Below, one piece after another: positions 43,324 to 51,409 of a DNA stretch of 64,000 nucleotides. The notes under the pieces were generated by a model that did no database searches, had not been told where the DNA came from, and worked only from the letters and a program-made list of their open reading frames with translations. A program made the translations under genes and the position numbers. Each line of letters starts with the position of its first letter. Position 1 is the stretch's first letter. Origin of the DNA: Clostridia bacterium (GTDB lineage: Bacteria; Bacillota; Clostridia; Oscillospirales; Acutalibacteraceae); assembly GCA_017513525.1 (NCBI GenBank), contig JAFXFC010000011.1, positions 1 through 64,000 of the forward strand, given 5' to 3'.

Positions 43324-44421
43324 TTAACCGAAAAACAGATTGAAAAGTATAGTTGCAATAAAGCCTGCAGCTGTACCTATAGCAGTACTTATTCCGAAAT
43401 ATTTCATATATTTGCTCTTATCCATCGGAAGATCTCCGACAAATTTACCTGTCTGACCGTTCATTGCAAAGGTGTATTTTTGTCCGTTAAACGTCGTATT
43501 AAGCAGCCATACAGGGTAGAGGGCATATTTTGAACTGCCTGACAGCATATTGATATTACTGCCCGTCGGCATTACTGATGTATAACCTGTGACTGTTGAA
43601 GAGAGTGCATCAACAGTGCTTTTCTTTATTCTTTCGTTTGCTCTTATGATGCTGTCTTCCATGCTGACATCATATTTATCGGCAAAATATCCCGAAAGAT
43701 ATGCAGTTCCGAAATCAACAGCCTCTGAAAAATCAAAGGGCTCAATGGATTCCATTAAATCGTCAGCCATTTTTGTTGAACCGTCAACGGGTATTTTTGA
43801 AAATGCCATATTACCGCCTCTGAAAACAGAATAGTGACGGGTTTCTGTATAATTATAATTTGTATCACTCCAATGACGCACATTCGTTGCTTTATATTGA
43901 GCGCTGCCCTGAACTGCGGCATCATACAGCCAGAAGGGGACATAGATACCTTTTATTTCATCAATATGGTTTTTTTCTTTAAAAACTGCTGGCAACAGTT
44001 TTTTTCCGCTTATATGCTTTTTATACGCTTCCATTGCCTGTTTTTTATCAAGCTTAAAGGGGATGACAAAATCGGGTTTAAGAAGTCCCTGAAGCTGTTC
44101 TTTCATTACAACAGGATTATTACAGTATGGACAGCTTGTGGCTGCAGTTGTGTCATCTGTGATTATTTCGCCGCCGCAGGAATTGCAGACATAGGCTCTT
44201 ATATTTTCTCCGTCTTCTTTGGTCCAATCGCTTTTTTCAGTATCCGTCCATGAAAAGCTATCGTCTTTTACAGCTTCTTCGCTCAGGGCTTCATCGAGTT
44301 CCTTAAAAGCTTCAGGTTCAAATTCCGTGTCACAGTAAGGACACTTCATTTTCTGTATTTTGGAATTAAATTCCAATGAGCCGCCGCATGAAGGGCATTT
44401 ATATTCCTGTAAAACTGACAT
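43324..44421 (-). CDS. Zinc-ribbon membrane protein
   Basis: 365 residues. Two N-terminal zinc ribbons: YKCPSCGG ... MKCPYCDTEF (residues about 6-35) and YVCNSCGG ... TSCPYCNN (about 75-105). Then a large alpha/beta region (VIPFKLDKKQAMEAYKKHISGKKLLPAVF, GIYVPFWLYDA), a YALYPVWLLNTTFNGQKYTFAMNGQTGK block, and a C-terminal membrane helix (YFGISTAIGTAAGFIATILFNLF). Found next to TPM proteins in Firmicutes. Role unknown, perhaps envelope maintenance. First gene of this two-gene operon. Confidence 0.84.
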   Translation of the reverse strand: MSVLQEYKCPSCGGSLEFNSKIQKMKCPYCDTEFEPEAFKELDEALSEEAVKDDSFSWTDTEKSDWTKEDGENIRAYVCNSCGGEIITDDTTAATSCPYCNNPVVMKEQLQGLLKPDFVIPFKLDKKQAMEAYKKHISGKKLLPAVFKEKNHIDEIKGIYVPFWLYDAAVQGSAQYKATNVRHWSDTNYNYTETRHYSVFRGGNMAFSKIPVDGSTKMADDLMESIEPFDFSEAVDFGTAYLSGYFADKYDVSMEDSIIRANERIKKSTVDALSSTVTGYTSVMPTGSNINMLSGSSKYALYPVWLLNTTFNGQKYTFAMNGQTGKFVGDLPMDKSKYMKYFGISTAIGTAAGFIATILFNLFFG

Positions 44422-44489
44422 ATTATCACTTCTTTCATGTTAATCTTACTTTTCTATGTCTATATTACTATATTTTTATTTCTATTGCA

Positions 44490-44526
44490 AATAAAAAATA
44501 CCGTGCAGTGTAATATCTGCACGGTA
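44490..44526 (-). terminator. Terminator of the Cys-rich conserved protein gene
   Basis: 10-bp perfect stem TACCGTGCAG/CTGCACGGTA, followed on the minus strand by TTTTTTATTT. Confidence 0.88.
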
Positions 44527-44541
44527 CAAATGATATGTTTT

Positions 44542-45381
44542 TTATCTTCCGCAGCAGCAGGGTGGATTAAAACCGCTGTCAGCATCTGCGGTATCGGGTG
44601 TGTCGGGAGGGAAAAATTCGGAAACAGGAAAACGGATCCGTCTGAAGGAATCGCAGGGATCCTCAGTATCACAGGAACATTCTTTAGTGGGCATGCAAAA
44701 ATCATATGCAGGTATGAGCATCTGAACATCTCTTTCAAGCTGAATAATGGAAAACAGACCTATTGTTACTCTTACAGCTCTCTGAGTGCTCTGAGGACCG
44801 AATGCTCCGGGGAAAAATCTTGCAACATTTCGGGGGATCGATGCGCCTGCATCCTGTATGTTGTTACAGCAGTCACAAGGACGGCAAAGCCTTGCATCAA
44901 GGCAAAGAGGTGTTGCTACCTGAACCTTTGCTCTGGGATTTGTAGAAACTGCAGGGAGAGCATTTTCGCCGTCTGCACCGAATTCGGAAGAAAAGACCTT
45001 TACGCTGCCTTCCGCACCGTAAAGAATACATTTTTTAGAAAATACAGAAAGTCCCGTGACCGTAACGGGTTGCTGAGCTCCGGGAATAAAGGCTTCAAGA
45101 GTTACAGCAAAGAAAAATGTGATATCAATGGAATAGTAACCTCTGTTAAATGGAACTGTATCAACATCGGTAAATACATTTATTACCTCACAGCCTCTGC
45201 ATCTTACATTTACTGCCGATTCAATTATATTTTCAGCTGTATCCGTAAAATAAACTCTCAGATCCGCAAGACAATCCTTATCTGCACAGGAGTCGTACAC
45301 ACGGGCGGTATCAATACATATAGCCTCGTTTATACTTCTGTCGGAAACATTTTCCGACAATGGATTAAGTGTGTCAGCCAT
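44542..45381 (-). CDS. Cys-rich conserved Clostridia protein of unknown function
   Basis: 279 residues, soluble, with about 16 Cys grouped as CADKDC, CRGC, CLDARLCRPCDCC, CSCDTEDPC and a C-terminal PPCCCGR. The N-terminal part reads ICIDTARVYDSCADKDCLADLRVYFTD, followed by NVRCRGCEVINVFTDVDTVPFNRGYYSIDITFFF, a beta-rich layout. I recall this type as a hypothetical protein of anaerobic Firmicutes, possibly a spore-coat or metal-binding protein, without firm evidence. GGAGG precedes the ATG and a clear terminator follows. A longer open frame on the opposite strand (44437-45402) has no ribosome site and is rejected. Confidence 0.72.
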   Translation of the reverse strand: MADTLNPLSENVSDRSINEAICIDTARVYDSCADKDCLADLRVYFTDTAENIIESAVNVRCRGCEVINVFTDVDTVPFNRGYYSIDITFFFAVTLEAFIPGAQQPVTVTGLSVFSKKCILYGAEGSVKVFSSEFGADGENALPAVSTNPRAKVQVATPLCLDARLCRPCDCCNNIQDAGASIPRNVARFFPGAFGPQSTQRAVRVTIGLFSIIQLERDVQMLIPAYDFCMPTKECSCDTEDPCDSFRRIRFPVSEFFPPDTPDTADADSGFNPPCCCGR

Positions 45382-45462
45382 AAAAAAACCTCCGTAATAT
45401 GATTGAAATCCGAAAACTTCAATATATATTATGGAGGAAAAGTAATTTATGTTACAAAAAAA

Positions 45463-46761
45463 TCAATATTGAGAGAAATCACATTCATAAGGCTTTCCGC
45501 CCTCTGCCATGGATTTATCTGCAAGGAAAACCGTAAGGTGGCCTGCAACTGAATTATAAATGGATGTGCAGGATATTGACTGTTCGCCTGTTCTTACGAA
45601 ATTTATGAAATCTGCCGTAAGAGCAGGGTCTCCGCCGCCGTGGCCTTCTCCGCCCATGGTATTGGTGTCATAGAATTCTCTGACAAATCCATCGGGCGCT
45701 TCAGTAACTATTTTTTCAATAACAAAGTTATTGTCTTCAAAATTACCGTAAAGCTCAGCCTTTGTGCCGATAATATGAATTTTTCTTATGCTTTTGGCAG
45801 TACCGCCTATCATATTATGTGTACCTGTGGCGCCATTTTCAAAATTTACGAGCACGGACTGATGGTCAACAACATTGTTATCGCACTTATAAATACATCT
45901 GCCGTAAGGATTATCTTCCCTAAGTGACTTTTCTTTTATGTCAAGAGTAGGGTCTTTTATGTCTTCAAGTCCTGCCCAGACATAGCATTCCCAACGGTCG
46001 GGATGACCGAGATACATGGTTTTTGCCGAATATCTGCAGGTATCAACATGAGGACAGTCAAGAAGGCATCGTGTGCCTGCTCCCTCTGGAGCATTTTCAG
46101 GCTTAAACTGATAAATACTGCCGTGTGAAGAAACTGTTTTCGGCTTTGTTTCATTCATAAGCCACATCATTATATCTATATCGTGACAGCTCTTTGCAAG
46201 AAGCATTGAGGTTTTGCATATGTCTGAATTTGCCCACTTACCTCTGATATAAGAGGTTGAAAGATGATGATAGCTTACATGCTCAGACATCTGTATGTTT
46301 ATAATATCTCCCAATGCACCTTCAAGAATCTTTTCTTTGATTGCTTTGTAGAAAGTGGAGTACCTTAATACATGGCATATCATAACCTTGTTGCCGTTTT
46401 TTCTTATAACTGCAAGCAGTTTTCTCATTTCCTCTTCACTTACGGAAAAAGGCTTTTCGAGAAGCATATCATATCCCTTTTCAAGAAGAGGAACTGCGGT
46501 TTCAAAATGCTGATGATCCATTGTTCCGTTTATTATAACATCTGCAAAGCGCGGCTTTTTTGCGAGCTCTTCGGCAGAAGAAAAACAGAATTCTTCTGAA
46601 AAGCCGTATCGTTCGGCTGCCATTTTTCTTCTGACCTCATTGGGGTCTGCAATGCCCACGATCTTAATATCCTCGGGGTGTGTGAAAGAGTAGTCTGCAT
46701 AGGTTATTGAACGGTGTCCTGCACCTACTATAATTGCTGTTATCGGTCTTTGTGCTTCCAT
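45463..46761 (-). CDS. Gfo/Idh/MocA-family dehydrogenase
   Basis: 432 residues. NAD(P)-binding Rossmann domain (about 1-130: AIIVGAGHRSITYADYS, IVGIADPNEVRRKMAAERYGF, MDHQHFETAVPLLEKGYDMLLEKPFS with the E-K-P hallmark). Then the C-terminal alpha/beta domain: HVLRYSTFYKAIKEKI, CHDIDIMMWLM (catalytic H-D region) and ENGATGTHNMIGGT. The protein is longer than the usual 340-370, with a Cys-bearing insert (CLLDCPHVDTCRYSAK) at about 225-245, which suggests a metal site. Last gene of the operon with the ceramidase-like and glycosidase-like genes; probably oxidises or epimerises the sugar they release. Confidence 0.85.
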   Translation of the reverse strand: MEAQRPITAIIVGAGHRSITYADYSFTHPEDIKIVGIADPNEVRRKMAAERYGFSEEFCFSSAEELAKKPRFADVIINGTMDHQHFETAVPLLEKGYDMLLEKPFSVSEEEMRKLLAVIRKNGNKVMICHVLRYSTFYKAIKEKILEGALGDIINIQMSEHVSYHHLSTSYIRGKWANSDICKTSMLLAKSCHDIDIMMWLMNETKPKTVSSHGSIYQFKPENAPEGAGTRCLLDCPHVDTCRYSAKTMYLGHPDRWECYVWAGLEDIKDPTLDIKEKSLREDNPYGRCIYKCDNNVVDHQSVLVNFENGATGTHNMIGGTAKSIRKIHIIGTKAELYGNFEDNNFVIEKIVTEAPDGFVREFYDTNTMGGEGHGGGDPALTADFINFVRTGEQSISCTSIYNSVAGHLTVFLADKSMAEGGKPYECDFSQY

Positions 46762-46796
46762 ATTCTTCTTTTTTTATACCCTTCAAAAAAACAAAA

Positions 46797-48452
46797 TTAT
46801 TCGGAAATTATCTGACTCTTATTAACTGTTATCTTATCTGCGTTTTCTTTCATTCTGATGAAAGCAGATACAATATTTGATGCGGTTTTTTCACCTGCTG
46901 AAACTGCTTCTTCGTAATGAAGCGGTGCAAAAATGCTTCCGTAATCGTTATCGGGAACAATATATCCGATAAAATCGTTGCAAAGTCCCGCCACAGCGAT
47001 TTCCGTTCCGAGAATTTCTTTAAGTGAGGGCTTATCCCAGTTTTTTCCGTGATAGCTTGCCCAATCAGGGAATGCACCGCCTATTGCAATTTCGGGAATC
47101 AATTCACCGGGAACCATTGCAATTGAAAGCTCGTTTCCTAAAACTGCAAAGCCCACTTCCGTTACAAGGAAAAGCTCATATGATTTATCCTCTTTATCGC
47201 CGTCATCAGCCATTGTGATTTTTACAAGCGGATTGTTGACAAGTCTTAATTTTGCGCCGAGTTCAAGTATTTTGTTGTCGGCTCTTAAGAACAGCTCACT
47301 TACTGTAACATTAATAACAGGAGAAAGCTTTTTATATTCGCTCTTGTCATAGCCCATAACATAATCTGCTATAGCCTCACCATAGGCTTTAATACCCTCA
47401 TCGGTTGTTAGACCGTCGGGAATATGAGGACCTCGGTTGGTTGCAACGGCAGCTTCTGCACCTTGTATAAACAGAGAGTCAACACCCGCTTCGTCCATTC
47501 TGTCGCAAAGATATCCGGGAAAATCTCTTGAAGCCTCTCTGTGTCTGTAACCGTAACACACGGGGTGAGCCGCCATAAATACGGCATTTACTTCTTTTCC
47601 ACCGTTTTCCGGAACAAAACGAAGGCTTGTAAGATCATTTACGGTAACATACGGAGGGCGTTTATCTCTTACATAATCGCCTATCGGTATCTGAGCAAAG
47701 AAAAGCTCACCGGGAGTCATGTTTTCCACAGCTTTACGGATGGTTTTTGCACTTGTCTTTTTAAGATAAGTCATAAAGCCTTTGTTTTTGCCTGAAATCG
47801 GTTCGCCTTTTTTGCCTTTTTTTGCTTCTTTTTTGTTGTGCTTAAAGGCTTTGGGCAGATCGCCCCATAAGCCGTCGGTATCAATGCCCGAATGACAGTG
47901 AGTTGCACTAATATTAACTGAAAGAATATTCTTTTCTGAGATAAGGTCACCAATAAGATTTCTTATATCCCTTATATCGGTTCCTGAAATTCCTATGCAG
48001 TCAATAACTGCAAAAACATGAATACCTCTGCCCGAATTATCGCTTATTGCCATAGCACGGACCATCTGTTCATTCATAATACCGTTCATTTTATTAGGCG
48101 GAAAAGCAAGATATCCGCCGATATAGTAATCTCCCTCAAGCACGGGAGGAACCACTGAAGCCTTTGCGAAGCCTACATACCATTTGGCTTCTTTTGCAGG
48201 TTCTTTTATAAAATAGCCGTTTCCCTCAAGAAAGCCGGTATTATCGTATCTGTTAATATAGGGGAAGCCCTTATCTGAAACTGAATCCGCAATTTTGCCC
48301 ACAAGTCCCATTGCGGCTTTATGGCCTATATCAAGAAGCTTTCTCTTATTATCGGGAGAGGATAACTGTTCTTTTACGATATCTGCCGTAAGCTTTACGC
48401 CGACAGTGCCTGCCGCTGCGGTAATTGCTGCAGCAATCAATTTCTTGTTCAT
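46797..48452 (-). CDS. Neutral/alkaline ceramidase-like protein
   Basis: 551 residues. Helical N-terminal stretch (LIAAAITAAAGTVGVKLTADIV), then a domain like the neutral ceramidase N-terminal module: VGFAKASVVPPVLEGDYYIGGY, ISATHCHSGIDTDG (the H-x-H zinc motif), FMAAHPVCYGYR, FIQGAEAAVATNR, and VPGELIPEIAIGG. Ceramidases cut the amide of ceramide; bacterial relatives of the family are mostly uncharacterised. An insertion rich in Lys (HNKKEAKKGKKGEPISGKNKG) is odd. The start ATG overlaps the stop of the upstream glycosidase-like gene (ATGA), so the genes are coupled. A membrane signal anchor is possible. Confidence 0.8.
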   Translation of the reverse strand: MNKKLIAAAITAAAGTVGVKLTADIVKEQLSSPDNKRKLLDIGHKAAMGLVGKIADSVSDKGFPYINRYDNTGFLEGNGYFIKEPAKEAKWYVGFAKASVVPPVLEGDYYIGGYLAFPPNKMNGIMNEQMVRAMAISDNSGRGIHVFAVIDCIGISGTDIRDIRNLIGDLISEKNILSVNISATHCHSGIDTDGLWGDLPKAFKHNKKEAKKGKKGEPISGKNKGFMTYLKKTSAKTIRKAVENMTPGELFFAQIPIGDYVRDKRPPYVTVNDLTSLRFVPENGGKEVNAVFMAAHPVCYGYRHREASRDFPGYLCDRMDEAGVDSLFIQGAEAAVATNRGPHIPDGLTTDEGIKAYGEAIADYVMGYDKSEYKKLSPVINVTVSELFLRADNKILELGAKLRLVNNPLVKITMADDGDKEDKSYELFLVTEVGFAVLGNELSIAMVPGELIPEIAIGGAFPDWASYHGKNWDKPSLKEILGTEIAVAGLCNDFIGYIVPDNDYGSIFAPLHYEEAVSAGEKTASNIVSAFIRMKENADKITVNKSQIISE

Positions 48453-50689
48453 ACATTACCTCCCGATATTGATTTATAAGATTTCTTGGTGAGTCTCAGC
48501 TCTGCAATTTCAAAGCCGTTTACCTTTTCTGTGATACTGAGATCAATACAGCCGTTTATTATAAACTGTGCGGGAATATTATATTCCACAGCGATAAAAC
48601 CGTCGGGCAGCATATCCTGTTCATAATCGTAGTTTCTTGTGCCGCCGAACTGCTGACCGCAGAATACACAATGTCCGTTGACTAAAACTCTATGATTTTT
48701 GCTGTCTTCGTTGTTTGAGTCACGGTATGTGATCTGTAAAATATAATCAGTATCATATTTGAGCCCCCCTGTTTTAAGCCTGAACGAGAAATGATCAAAA
48801 AGCTTAAAAAGGGAAGTCGGAAGTGTGCCGTTGTTTTTGTCGGGACGGTCCGCTTGTATATTCATATAAAAGCCTGAATTCTGTTTTACTCCGCCGGGGT
48901 TAAGACCGTGCAGTGCTACAGAATAGTAATATTCGTCCTTTTCGACTTTATTTCTGTTAAAACAGCGGATAATATACGCTGTTTTTTCATCATCATTAAG
49001 ATTTTCGGCTTTTTCGAAGCAGTTTAATAGCCACGGAAGATCCGTTACGGGAAGTTTTATAGTATCAAGCACCGCACCTCTTTCAAAGTTCTTTGCGTGA
49101 TAATTGCTGACATCCAACTGCATTCCTATAAGATCGAAAAGCTGTTTCCCGTTTTCTTCTATCTGCTTTTTTAATTCCGAAATGTTCTCGGGAAGGGGAG
49201 TGCGAAGTATTTCTTCTGCCTTTTTTATGTCGCTGAGAGCAATGCGCTTTGCTTGCGTTATCAGTGAGTTTTCAAAAAGTATTCTTCTTCTTACAAATGC
49301 ATCGCATCTTGCTCTGAAAAGACATTGAATATAACGCCAATTTGAAAGAAGCTGTTTGTTTTCGTTGCCGAGTTCTTCCCAAAGCTTCAATGTGTTTTCA
49401 ATGCAGGGATTTTCTTCGGGAGCACCTTCCCAGTTCTTTTCAAGGCCGAAAATACCGTCGGCTGCTTTTTCAAAGTCTGTACCGTGGAAGAAAAGACGGG
49501 AATAATCCTCAAGGATTTCTCTTACGGGAGTATCAGGGTCAAAATCAAGTGCACTCCATACTGCCTTATTTATATCATCGTTGACGCCTTCTGAATATGA
49601 TACGCTTCCGATAACATAACCTCTTGTGTCAGCATGTATTTTCTTGTATTCGGTGGGTCTGGGATTTATACTTTCTCTGCCGTTTGCTGTCTGGAGAGCA
49701 TAATGCCAGTCATCTCGGTCAAAATGAACGGGATACTCACATCTTAAATTATGCGTAATATCGGGATAAAGTCTTATCGGATATTTTTGCGGCAGATGGC
49801 GTCTTAATATATCAAGCGGAAAAGCAGCATTTGGACCTGTTATTACTCCGTCAATAAAATCAGGCATTTTTTTCATTTCCCAAAGAAATTTAGTGCCCCA
49901 GTCGGGAAACTGATGCGGCTGCTGTGCGGACGGCCACATCCCAGCAGTCGGATGATATTTTTTCAGAATTTCTCTGAATTCTTTGCAGCGTGTCATCAAT
50001 TCTTCGGGCTGAATATCACCGGGGTCGCCTCCGGGAGGGAATATATAATCGAGTCTTTCTGCTTTTGAAAACAATTCCTCACGGTTTTTTATTGCTGTTT
50101 CAATATCTTTTTCGCAGTTAGGATACCATACGGATACATCAAGTCCGAGATCATCCGCTTCTTTTGCGGCTGCATATAAAAGCTCCTGCTCATCACGGCG
50201 CATAATTGAATTTCTGTTGCTTGTACCGTTTTCATAGGGGATATGCTCACAGGTATTAACGCCGAAATACATCATATCAAGATAGCATCTTCTGTATTCG
50301 GGAATATCCCACGCATCATAGGTGTTGCTTGTCTGACGGTAACCTACCTGATGTCCTCTGATTTTTTTGTCGGGAGTATATTTTCCTGAAATATTCCAAA
50401 GTAAGCTTATTGTATTTTCTGTGACCGAGCATTTTCTCAGAAAAAGTCCAATAGCAAAAATAAAGCCTCTTATTCCCGATGCCGAAAAAATGATTTGTTT
50501 TTCTTCAATAAGAACACTGAAATCATCGGGAGAAGTGAAATCACTGTTTTGTGAAAATATAATTCTGAAATCATATTCGGTAATCTCAGAGCAGTTGATT
50601 CTCATATTTATTTCATCGGAAAGTATAGTTGCGGCATGCTTCTCTTCGGATGTGTGATAAATTATTTCGGGTGCAGAAAATGAAACCAT
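48449..50689 (-). CDS. Uncharacterised glycoside-hydrolase-like protein
   Basis: 746 residues, no signal peptide. The N-terminal about 100 residues have the look of the GH20b/GH67 accessory fold (EEKHAATILSDEINMRI, FSASGIRGFIFAIGLFLRKC). The middle (about 110-400) resembles a TIM barrel of the GH67/GH115-like kind: MMYFGVNTCEHIPYENG, LGLDVSVWYPNCEKD, DYIFPPGGDPGDIQPEELM, MWPSAQQPHQFPDWG, RLYPDITHNLRCEYPVHFDRD, IGSVSYSEGVNDDINKAVWSALDFDP. The C-terminal part (about 600-746) is beta-rich and includes FRLKTGGLKYDTDYILQITYRD. Acid residues suitable for catalysis are present but the family is not recognised with certainty. First gene of a three-gene operon with its own promoter. Confidence 0.7.
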   Translation of the reverse strand: MVSFSAPEIIYHTSEEKHAATILSDEINMRINCSEITEYDFRIIFSQNSDFTSPDDFSVLIEEKQIIFSASGIRGFIFAIGLFLRKCSVTENTISLLWNISGKYTPDKKIRGHQVGYRQTSNTYDAWDIPEYRRCYLDMMYFGVNTCEHIPYENGTSNRNSIMRRDEQELLYAAAKEADDLGLDVSVWYPNCEKDIETAIKNREELFSKAERLDYIFPPGGDPGDIQPEELMTRCKEFREILKKYHPTAGMWPSAQQPHQFPDWGTKFLWEMKKMPDFIDGVITGPNAAFPLDILRRHLPQKYPIRLYPDITHNLRCEYPVHFDRDDWHYALQTANGRESINPRPTEYKKIHADTRGYVIGSVSYSEGVNDDINKAVWSALDFDPDTPVREILEDYSRLFFHGTDFEKAADGIFGLEKNWEGAPEENPCIENTLKLWEELGNENKQLLSNWRYIQCLFRARCDAFVRRRILFENSLITQAKRIALSDIKKAEEILRTPLPENISELKKQIEENGKQLFDLIGMQLDVSNYHAKNFERGAVLDTIKLPVTDLPWLLNCFEKAENLNDDEKTAYIIRCFNRNKVEKDEYYYSVALHGLNPGGVKQNSGFYMNIQADRPDKNNGTLPTSLFKLFDHFSFRLKTGGLKYDTDYILQITYRDSNNEDSKNHRVLVNGHCVFCGQQFGGTRNYDYEQDMLPDGFIAVEYNIPAQFIINGCIDLSITEKVNGFEIAELRLTKKSYKSISGGNV

Positions 50690-50727
50690 AATAAGCTCTT
50701 ATCTCCTGAGAAAAAATTCTTATTTCA

Positions 50728-50756
50728 ATTATATGTAAACAAAATTGTGATGTCAA
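50728..50756 (-). promoter_or_regulatory. Promoter of the glycosidase-ceramidase-dehydrogenase operon
   Basis: Minus strand TTGACA, 17-base spacer, TATAAT, about 38 bases before ATG. Confidence 0.85.
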
Positions 50757-50888
50757 GATTTGTATATTATTAATTAATTTAAAATAGGAAAAACAACAGA
50801 CAAACATTACTTTTTAACAAAAGTAAAATGCTTTTGATGTGCATAATTACAAAAAAAACGATTTTTCTGAAAAAATATCAGAATTATA

Positions 50889-50917
50889 TTGATTTTATAT
50901 AAGGGGTGTTATATAAT
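50889..50917 (+). promoter_or_regulatory. Promoter of the 50-residue peptide gene
   Basis: TTGATT, 17-base spacer, TATAAT. The transcript would begin near 50924, just before the ribosome site at 50939, so the upstream ATGs cannot be used. Confidence 0.8.
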
Positions 50918-50951
50918 GCAATTGAATAATACTAATTTTGGAGGTAATATT

Positions 50952-51104
50952 ATGAATTTAGAAGATATCAAAGTAGATGTAGATTATAATCCCGAGCCTG
51001 TTTTACCTGAGAACAAGTTCCAGTTCGATATGGCTGTTATTTTCAGAGCAATTGAATATATTTTCAAAGTTATTCTTAGTTTATTTGGATTAGAAGATAT
51101 GTAA
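50952..51104 (+). CDS. 50-residue peptide with hydrophobic amphipathic helix
   Basis: 50 residues. An acidic N-terminus (MNLEDIKVDVDYNPEPVLPE), then a helix-prone aromatic/aliphatic run (FQFDMAVIFRAIEYIFKV ILSLFG) and a short acidic end. No signal peptide or Cys. GGAGG seven bases before ATG, its own promoter 35 bases upstream and a terminator within 65 bases make this an expressed small gene. Shares the pattern 'acidic leader - single amphipathic helix' with the peptide at 42131, and the F-D-x-x-V...A-I helix pattern with the C-terminus of the protein at 27991. Function unknown. Confidence 0.75.
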   Translation: MNLEDIKVDVDYNPEPVLPENKFQFDMAVIFRAIEYIFKVILSLFGLEDM

Positions 51105-51133
51105 TTTGAAATCAATATTTTTTAATATTGAAA

Positions 51134-51166
51134 AAAGAGAATTGTTTCGGCAGTTCTCTTTTTTTA
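51134..51166 (+). terminator. Terminator of the 50-residue peptide gene
   Basis: Stem AGAGAATTG/CAGTTCTCT with one mismatch, then TTTTTTT. It runs into the repeat element. Confidence 0.85.
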
Positions 51167-51293
51167 CTTTATAGGAAATTCCTTCCTATAAAGTAAAAAG
51201 ATTTTATGTCCCTCCGAACGGAAAGCAAGCTTTCCTCGGCGAGGCCTCGCCGAAAACGGTCGCCGTAGGCGCACGACGAAGCCGTTTTCTTGT
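51161..51293 (+). repeat. 133-bp multi-hairpin element, copy A
   Basis: Begins with a 15-bp perfect palindrome (51163-51177 with 51183-51197), then a stem GGAAAGC/GCTTTCC, a 16-base perfect palindrome CGGCGAGG-CCTCGCCG and a stem GAAAACGG/CCGTTTTC. Copy B lies inverted at 59758-59891. Differences between copies in the second stem are compensatory (two base pairs changed on both sides). Confidence 0.88.
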
Positions 51294-51409
51294 TATCACA
51301 AGGCAAAAATATTTAAGTTTAATGAGCCCTTGCGTCAGATTTTGGCTGTTGACAAAAAAATATTGTTAATATAGACTTGATTTGATTATAGTTTTAATGG
51401 TGATGAATT

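Larger units (their letters stand above)
51105..51409. other. 305-base gap: terminator, hairpin element copy A, weak promoter
   Basis: Holds the terminator of the small peptide gene (51134-51166), the 133-bp hairpin element (51161-51293) and a possible promoter for the transglutaminase gene (TTGACA at 51349-51354, weak -10 TAGACT). No open frame with a ribosome site. Confidence 0.7.

Noticed and set aside
44437..45402. 321-codon open frame on the plus strand
   Set aside because: Antisense to the Cys-rich protein, which has a ribosome site, family-like sequence and terminator; the plus frame has none.
45435..45470. Seven-codon frame after GGAGG on the plus strand
   Set aside because: Overlaps the end of the Gfo/Idh gene and is too short to judge; GGAGG may be chance.
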